NCBI GenBank assembly: GCA_024345305.1
Contig: BRON01000002.1
Coordinates: 62,001-126,000, forward strand
Direction: 5' to 3'
Length of the DNA: 64,000 nucleotides
Source of the DNA: Mrakia gelida
Lineage: Eukaryota > Basidiomycota > Tremellomycetes > Cystofilobasidiales > Mrakiaceae
Both the position numbers and the translations under genes were made by a program. Below are positions 57,120-64,000 of this stretch, in pieces. The notes under the pieces are model-generated. The model had not been told where the DNA came from. It worked only from the letters and a program-made list of their open reading frames with translations, and searched no databases. How positions within the stretch are numbered: position 1 is the stretch's first letter; each line of letters starts with the position of its first letter.

Positions 57120-60100
57120 CTACGAGATAACGAGCTCCTTCGCGTTAGCGATAACCCTCTCGACGTCCCACATCCCACCCTCTGGCTTCCCGTGCTTGAG
57201 ATCCAGAACGGTTCCGACTTCGTCGCAGGCTCGGAGGAGGAGGTCGACTGCAGCACGCACGCAAAAGGAAAGAAAGGCAAGTCAGTTTCGGTTTCGACGC
57301 GTCTCTCCCCTTCCTCCCACCCACCCTTCCCTCCTCCCTCCTATCCCGCCCGCCCACCCACCCCAAACAAGATCGAGCGGTTCGACTCACTATCATCCTT
57401 CGTGTGACTCGCACTAACACAGAACCTGACCCTGGAGCTCACCAACGGCGTCGCAGGGTACCCCACCACCACCACCACAATCGGCGTCTGATCCAACCCT
57501 CCCATCCTATCCACCATCATCCTCGAGAACAACGGCATCTTGGCCGGGTTGAACGTCAACATCGGCACAATAGGACTATCCCTATGTCCCCAAACGATGA
57601 ACCCCATCTTCCTCAACCCCGTACTCAAGTACCTCGCATTGAACGCCAGTCGTCTGAGTCTCTCCCTTCCCTCGGTTCCGTTCAGGAGCGCGGGGGGGAG
57701 GTTGAGCCAAGCTGGGAGGGCGGTAGCTGGTGCTGGACCGTAGACGGGGTGGGAGGCGAGGGGGCCTGAGAGGGAGAGGTTGGAGGAGGAGGCGGAGGGG
57801 GAGTCGGGGGAGGGGATGGCGAGAGGAGGAGCGACGCCCATGATGGAGCCGAGGGCGGCGATGATTTGGGTGAGGACGGCGGGGGAGATGGATTCGGCGT
57901 AGACGGCTGCGTGGGAACGGAGGCGGAGGCGGTCGATGGTGGCTTTGTCGGCGGCGATGTAGCCTGAGAGGGGAGAAGGAGGGGAGGGAGAGGAAGAGGG
58001 GAGACGCGACGACGTCAGTTTCGAGCGAAACAAACGAACGAGTGAAGACGCGAAGAAAGCGGGAAGGGAAGGACTCACCTCCAGCGGCACCGAAGGATTT
58101 GGTGAGGGTTCCCATGAGGATATCGACGTTCGAAGGATGGATACCAAAGTAGTCGCAGACTCCTCGTCCGTTGGGTCCGAGTCCTCCGATCGAGTGAGCT
58201 TCGTCGATGTAGAGGTAGAACTGAAAAAACGAACGCGAACAAAACGCAAACCAGCTCGTCAGTTTCGCTGCTCATCCTTCGAATCGAGAACGGGAAGAGG
58301 AGGGAGCTCGGGACTGACCTTGTACTTCGCCTTCAACTTGATCAACATCGGCAGATCCACCAAGTTCCCTTCCATCGAGTAAATCCCCTCGACGATCACC
58401 AAGATCTTCTTCCAAGGTCGATGGGTCCTCGGCTGCCCTTGACTGATCACCTCCCTCAACAACTTCTCCAACTCCCCCATATCGTTGTGCTTGAAACTCC
58501 TCACAGCCGCACCACTCAACCTGGTTCCGAACCGAATGCTCGAGTGGTTCAACTCGTCGCTGATCACCAAGCAACCCTTTCCAACGAGGGCAGGGAGGGT
58601 AGTGGAGTTGGTAGCGAATCCCATCGAAACGACCATGGCGTCGTCCTTGCCTAGGAACCGAGCGACGAGCTGTTCAGCTTGGAGGTGAAGGTCGAGCGTT
58701 CCAGCGTCCAGACGAGGTCCTCCGGCGCTGACTCCGTACCGACGAATGGACTCCTCGACGGCGTCGGCGCAGCCTCCGGTGGCGGCGGCGAAACCGAGGT
58801 AGTTGTAGGAAGAGATGTTGAGGCATCGAGTCTTCTCGCCTGAGTACTTGAAGTTGAGGTTCGAGTCGTCGGAGGTTCGGTCGAAGGTGACGATGGAACG
58901 TCCTGGGACTCCTGTGACGGGCTTGCCGAAGCAGTCGTCGAGACGGGTTTTGAGACGTCGGGTGTAGAAGGAGTCGAAGTCCGAGTTGAGAGCGGCGTAG
59001 CCCTGTAAGAAAGAGTTTCAAAGGAGGGGAGGAGGAGGAGAGAGGGAGGTCAGCCCAAGAGTTTCGATTCGAATCGAGGATCGAGTTTCGGTTTCGTTTC
59101 GTCCCTCCGAGTTCTTCCTTTCCCATAGAGAGCTGACGTCTCTCAGCTATCTCCCCTATCTTCTGCTCCTTCCCATCCCCATATCGTCCCACCCCATCAA
59201 CTCGAGCTGAGCTGTTCCCTCCTCACGCGCTCAGCCCTCCCCAGATCGAGGAATCGAAAACACGTCTCTCGCTCAAACTCACATCGTAAGGGATCAAATC
59301 CTTGTAGTAAGCCGGGTAGAACTTCTTCCCAAAGAAGTCCCTCAGGTGTCCGATCGAGATGAGGAGCAGGTAGCTACAACAAAGTGGAGGAGGAAGGAGG
59401 ATGTCAGCACTCGTTTGAAAGCGCAGGGTCGGACAGGACGAATGCGAGCTCGAAGGTTGTTGAAAAGAGGGTCGTGTTGATGGGAAGAGAGAGAGAAAAA
59501 TGAAGGACTGACCTGATGTAGGTAGTGAGGAAGACGTAGTAAGGAGGTTCGTCCGATTCGTGCTGAACGGGTGACTTGTCCGAGTACTAGCACAGGCGAA
59601 GAAGGGAAACACAAGAAGGGAAGGTCAGCTCCAGGCCGAGGCGAGAGAGTTCCTCCAAGGCGCGCTCGTCCCCTCTCCCTTCCCTTCCTTCCGCCCTCGG
59701 TTTCGCTGAGAGAGAGAGTTGTGTGCTCACCATCGATGTATGTCTATACTCCTGGTTCGCGCACCAACCGAACTCCTCGTGCCTGAAGGCTGGGACTCCC
59801 ATCGTTTGGACGGGGTAGGGAGTTACCGGGTTCTCCAAGGGATCGTAGTTGACCTCTCCAGGACTGATGGTGTGAGCTCCAGGACTGCCAGCGAGGTTCA
59901 TCTTGGACAAGGGTCCTTGGGCTGTAGCGATCAGACCGGCGATGGACGATCCAGGGGAGGGAGGGATGTCCTGAGCGCGACGAGCAAGACGAAGGAGGGA
60001 GTCGTGGGCGGTGATGGGCGAGGAAGTCGTTAACGTCGAAAGGGAGGGAGTAGACTTGAGAGCGTTGAGGGAGAGAGGGGAGCGGGAAGGGGAGGAGGTG

Positions 60101-60129
60101 GAAGAGGAGGTCGATTTCTTGATTCCCAT
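57120..60129 (-). CDS. LCB2: Serine palmitoyltransferase subunit 2
   Basis: Catalytic subunit of serine palmitoyltransferase (EC 2.3.1.50): serine plus palmitoyl-CoA to 3-ketosphinganine, the first committed step of sphingolipid synthesis, ER membrane, heterodimer with Lcb1. PLP-dependent alpha-oxoamine synthase fold: [81 protein letters not shown] and the PLP-lysine motif [14 protein letters not shown] transmembrane segment ([20 protein letters not shown]) precedes the domain. The N-terminus is Ser-rich with [18 protein letters not shown]. An insert of Ser/Pro follows [11 protein letters not shown]. Six or more introns. Stop TAG at 57120 after AKELVIS. Confidence 0.96.
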
Positions 60130-60936
60130 GGTGGAAGAAGGGGGGAGGAGGAGAGGATGAATCGAGGAGGAGGACGAAGGAGAGCGCGTCCGAGAGGAAG
60201 GGAGCGAGGAGGAGGAGGGAGGGGAAGGGATGGTGAGGAGAGGAGGATCGAAGAGCTCACGCCTTTTCTCGGAAGAGAAGAGAGTAAGAGCTGGGGGGAG
60301 AGGGAAGGGGAGGGTAGAGGGAAGGGCGAGGTCCAGAAAGAGAGAAGGTTTTCCTGTCGATGTGGTTCGTGGGGAACTAGTCTAGAAAGGAAGGAGGAGA
60401 GGTTCGAGGCTTGCGTCCTCCTTCCCTCGCTCTCTCGCCTCACCGGACACTCGTAATCCTGCTTTTACCTCCCTTCCGTCCGATCTTCGGACTTCTTCTT
60501 TTCGGATCCCTTATCGGAGCAGGAAGGTTTTCTCATTTCTGCGAGAATATGTCTACAGAGGCGAGAAGCCAGCCCTGGAGAGGCAGGCAGACGACCTTCC
60601 AAAACACTTCTTCCCCTGCGCCAAATCGAGGGTTCTGTTGTTGATTCCTCTCTCTCCCTGGGAAGGAGAAGAAGAAACAGCGATCTTGAAAAAAGGCAGT
60701 AAAGATAAGAGAGACCTGAAGAGGCTCGTCGCGGCAAAACTGAGAGAACATAGAAGGCCAAGAGGGGGCAAGGGAGCAAAACAAAAACAAGAGAGCAAGA
60801 AACGCGCGGCCGCCATTCGCGTCGAGAGGGTTCGGTGACCGGTGAGGAAACGAGAGAGGTATCGAAGAAAGGGTATAGGTTTCTAAGGGTCAGGGTACGA
60901 CTAGAGGGAAGATAAACAGATTGGACGAGGAGATGG
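60130..60936. promoter_or_regulatory. LCB2 promoter and 3' flank of ferritin-like gene
   Basis: 807 bp between the LCB2 ATG and the stop of the ferritin-like gene. The left 250 bp are strongly purine-rich (GGAGGA blocks, so CT-rich on the LCB2 strand). No supported coding sequence on either strand; short open frames lack ATG or splice sites. Confidence 0.5.
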
Positions 60937-62656
60937 TTAAGCGGAGGACTCCGAGACTTCGTCCGAGGAGAGTCCAAAGTCGACTGAACGAGAGAAGACG
61001 GGACGAGGGGAAGACGCGTCAGGTCGAGCTCTTCAGCAAGGGCGAGGGCAAGATGAGGATGAAACGTACGGATAATGGTACCAGCGACGACTTCCGAGTC
61101 GTCGATGGCGGTGGAGTTGGCTGACGGGAGAGGGAAGGGGAAACACGAGAAGAACGGGAGGTTAGCTTGCGTCGAACTCGTGTCGTTTCGGCTCGTTTCG
61201 GCTCGTCCTTTTGCCACTCGACCCTCCGAGGCGGAGACGAGTGAGGCGAGTGAAAGACAGAGATTTTTTGTCCTGAACTCACAAGAAGTCGAGATTAAAG
61301 CGAAGGCGAGTCCTTGGAGGGTCGAAGGGAGGGTGACCGTCTTGTCGGACGAGCTGATGAGCGTCGCGCTCGACGAGAGACCCGAGTAGATAATCACTGG
61401 AGAAGAGAGCGAGGGTGAAAATTTAAACGGGAAACCGGAAGCGTCAGCTGCGATTCGAGCACAAAAGGGTCTGAGCAGCAAGAGAACAGAGGAAGAAGGA
61501 CGAACGGTACTCTGCCGATCCCGACGAGGTGTAGGAGAGAGTGATCTCGTCTCCAGCTGAGTAGGAAGATTCGACGACAGAGGCGGAAGGGAAGGCGGTG
61601 ATGGGGAGAGCGGGGTTGGCTGGATAGGGGAGAACGAGACGTCGTTAGTCGAGGACAAGAGGGAGCGAGAGACGCGGGGAGGCGACGAGGGAGAGGGACA
61701 TCAAGCGAGCGAAAGACTCACTGGAAGGGCACGAGACGATGAACTGAGCAGCTAAAGACTGAGCTGCCGAGAATCCAAGGGGAGTGTCCTCCGACGAAGA
61801 CCAACCCGAACCCTTGAGGACCGCCGACGCGATCCAGGCTTGATGTCGAGACTCAGTCGTGAGGATCGAGGAAGCAGCAGTCTGTTGTCATCCCAAGACC
61901 CAAAGAGAGAGGAAAGATTAGTACAGCTATCTCAGAAGCATGTTCGACGAGCTTCGACAGGGGTCACGGCTCGAGGAAATGTTGAGTGACGCGTCAGAGG
62001 AGGGAGAGCGAGAAGGAGAGGTGAGCTCACGATGTAGCTCGTCTCCGTCAACCCAACGCCAGCGACTCCAAGGTAAGCTGACTCCGACCGACTCTAGGAT
62101 GGATGCGAGTCCTAGGAAGGACTCTGCCGAGGTGTGAGGGAAGGTATAGTTGCAGGATTGAGCCGCCGAGGATCCAAGGGCGTTTTGAAGGAAGGAGACG
62201 TGGGCTGCTTCGTGCTGGCCGACTGAAGACGAGGGACGGAGAGTCAGTGAACGAAAAGACCAAGAAGAGGTGTATGCAACTAAAGATAGGCCTGTACAGC
62301 TGGGAGAAGGTGGATGGGAAAGCGAGACTGACCTTGAACAAGACGTTTCCTGACCCACGTCGGATACCCTTCAGCGGCGAAGGTCGAAGCAGAGTATTTG
62401 GCGAGCCCGTTACTGTAGAAGGCGTTCTCGAGATGCTCGAGACCAAGAGCGAACTGGAGAACGACTGTGAGAGACGAAAGAGGGGAGCTGGATGTCAGTC
62501 TGAGGAAGGAGGGAAGGGCTCGAGCTGGATCCAAAGAAGGAAGGAAGGAGAGAGCTCACGAGTGTCGATCTCTGCTCTCTTCTCTATCACAGGAGAAGCC
62601 TGGGCGACAAGTCCCAGTACGGATGCGCCTGCTACAAGGAGTAGCGAAGGGAGCAT
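60937..62656 (-). CDS. Secreted ferritin-like (Rds1-type) stress protein
   Basis: Ferritin-like fold of the fungal Rds1 / desiccation-related group. A signal peptide MLPSLLLVAGASVLGLVAQA is followed by a possible Kex2-like KR (VIEKRAE). Helix motifs with metal-type ligands: LQFALGLEHLENAFYSNGL and VGQHEAAHVSFLQNAL; later TESRHQAWIAS. Then comes a Ser/Thr-rich beta-type region (SYSAGDEITLSYTSSGSAEYLIIYSG). The last exon, after a GTACGT donor and CCTGAC branch, gives DFGLSSDEVSESSA and TAA at 60937. About eight introns. Whether it binds iron or works as an oxidase is not known; family members are induced by stress or starvation in other fungi. Confidence 0.82.
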
Positions 62657-63027
62657 GGATGGGTGGAAGAGGGAGAAGCTGAGTTGAGGGTGGGACAACG
62701 AGGTAGATGTTGGGAAGGAGGAAGAGGAGAATCGGTTTCATGTTGCTCGATCCAAGGAACGCGACGCCTCGGACGATCCGTTTTTCCGCCGACAAAAAAT
62801 CACCGAGCTGATCTGCTAGGTCTCAAGGCTTCCTCCGCCGCTGCAGGTGGATAAAGTGAAAATCTTCGGAACTGATGGCAGGAAGACGCGTCGCAGGAAA
62901 CGAGCGTTGGTCACCTCGTGCTTCCAAAGTCGTGAGCTTCGTCTGATCTCTCCTCCCTTACTCCTTCCCCTTTGACCACAACTCCCTCCCTCCCTTCCCT
63001 CCTTTTTCTCTTCTCGTTCATCTCAGG
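62657..63027. promoter_or_regulatory. Divergent promoter, ferritin-like gene / membrane protein
   Basis: 371 bp between divergent start codons, with one GACGCGTC at 62885-62892. The plus-strand side ends in a pyrimidine-rich leader. Confidence 0.5.
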
Positions 63028-64000
63028 ATGTCCGAGCTCCCCTCCGACCTCTCTCCCTCTCCGGAACTCCCTCGTCGTCGCAAGAAAGCAGCAACTACCT
63101 CGCCCCTTCGCTTTTGCCTCGGACTCGTCGCTCTTCTCGTCTCCCTCTCGATCCCCTACCTCCTCTACCAGCTCTTTAACCTCACCGCCTCTACCCTCCA
63201 TTCGACGAACAACCCTCACCTCACTCGGCACGCCAACTTCACTTCCGGAAAAGATTTTGGAGAGCTGGACGTTGTGAGAAGCTACTTCGGAGGGGAGGAA
63301 GGATCCGTTCAACGCTGGGACCTCGTCGCTTCTCTTTACTGGAGGAGAGAGCGATGGATCAGGGCCCCTGGAGTGGAGCAGCCCGAGGAGGATATGCTGG
63401 AGACGATGGACAACGACTGGATGCCGTGGGAGAGGTTGTATAGCGACGTGGTCATCAAAGGGATCGATGAGAAGACGCTGTCGAAGCGAGGTCAGCCCGT
63501 CGAGGGAACAGCGAAGATCGTGATTCCTGGACGAGTTCTGTGAGTCAAGACGCGTACTATCTGCCTCATTGTATACTCTAGAAACTGACCTTTTCGATTC
63601 GTGCCGCTCAGACCTCATCTTCGCACTCCCTTCGGTCACCTCTCCACCCAACTCATCTCGACCTTCTACCTCCTCCCCTCCGAACGTCCTCCTCCCTCCT
63701 CCCTTCATCCCCTCAACGTCACCATCCCGTCCCTGTACAGTTTTCCGGCCTCGCCTTGGTCCAAGCGCACCGAGCTCAGGCTTCCTCTCCCATACCCAGT
63801 CAAAGGAAACAGTCACAGCCAACAGTCGGACGACAAGTTCGACGCGGCCACGTTCAGCTTCTCTGGAAACGCCTTGGAGAGGAACCATGGGTGGGAGGCT
63901 ATGCTGAGCAAGGCTCCAGCGATCGGGAGCATGCTTCGACCTACTCGTGGAGAGCAGAGCAACGGAACGCAGAGCAACATCGCCAAAGGAACGGAGGTTA
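63028..64000 (+). CDS. Single-pass membrane protein, 3' end beyond window
   Basis: Not recognised. Exon 1 (63028 to about 63539) starts MSELPSDLSPSPELPRRRKK, a basic cytosolic head, followed by one hydrophobic segment (LRFCLGLVALLVSLSIPYLLYQLF), so a type II signal-anchor is likely. The lumenal part begins with N-glycosylation sites (NLT, NFT) and includes SLYWRRERWIRAPG and WMPWERLYSDVVIKG. The intron (GTGAGT donor, ACTGAC branch, CAG near 63610) joins to PHLRTPFGHLSTQLISTFYLLP, then LNVTIPSL (another sequon), and the frame is open to the edge. An ER/Golgi enzyme or chaperone of a fungus-specific family is possible. Incomplete at the right edge. Confidence 0.75.

Noticed and set aside
60411..60838. 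Short hydrophobic frames on both strands between LCB2 and the ferritin-like gene.
   Set aside because: No ATG-plus-splice model, no conserved residues; likely UTR and promoter DNA.
1..64000. tRNA, rRNA, transposon or CRISPR features.
   Set aside because: I looked for B-box-like GGTTCGA words with matching cloverleaf context, terminal inverted repeats, reverse-transcriptase or transposase motifs and regular spacer repeats; nothing held up.

Overview
This 64 kb window is nuclear DNA from a GC-rich, intron-dense basidiomycete fungus. It is most likely a yeast-like member of Pucciniomycotina (red-yeast / Microbotryomycetes type), although the species cannot be read from the sequence. Nearly every gene is cut by many short introns (about 50-100 nt) with GTGAGT or GTGAGC donors, a CTGAC branch site and a CAG acceptor 15-35 nt further on. 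Genes lie on both strands, mostly 100-800 bp apart. I see no transposon, rRNA, convincing tRNA, CRISPR array or prokaryotic operon.

Layout. 1-6.5 kb: an acidic low-complexity protein cut by the left edge, a Yar1-like ankyrin chaperone and the NAD+ synthetase QNS1, which carries a 3-nt microexon. 6.9-13.8 kb: a CYP55 (P450nor) nitric-oxide reductase, an inverted/direct-repeat element upstream of it, a frameshifted-looking gene remnant and the Rab5 exchange factor VPS9. 14-22 kb: a beta-lactamase-fold serine hydrolase, a large disordered orphan protein and a LaeA/UMTA-like methyltransferase. 22.5-29.2 kb: VPS45 and a sphingolipid C9-methyltransferase. 29.8-38.1 kb: the TFIIIB subunit BRF1, a MYND-finger protein and a GH125 alpha-mannosidase. 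38.4-49.5 kb: CDC73, a METTL25/RRNAD1-like protein, USB1, a multi-BRCT protein and ADE1. 50-64 kb: a Zn2Cys6 regulator with a 2.3 kb gene-free upstream region, URM1 and YAH1 in divergent orientation, LCB2, a ferritin-like secreted protein and the 5' part of a membrane protein.

Most genes are single-copy housekeeping functions with no obvious cluster logic. Some functional pairs do occur: VPS9 with VPS45 (endosome-vacuole traffic), LCB2 with the C9-methyltransferase (glucosylceramide synthesis), and URM1 with YAH1 (sulfur / Fe-S chemistry) sharing a 180 bp promoter gap. The best leads are the QNS1 microexon, the CYP55 gene with its repeat element, and a strong excess of the palindrome GACGCGTC across the window.

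All splice models were read by eye from splice signals and family conservation. Start and stop positions are generally firm; some internal exon borders are approximate.
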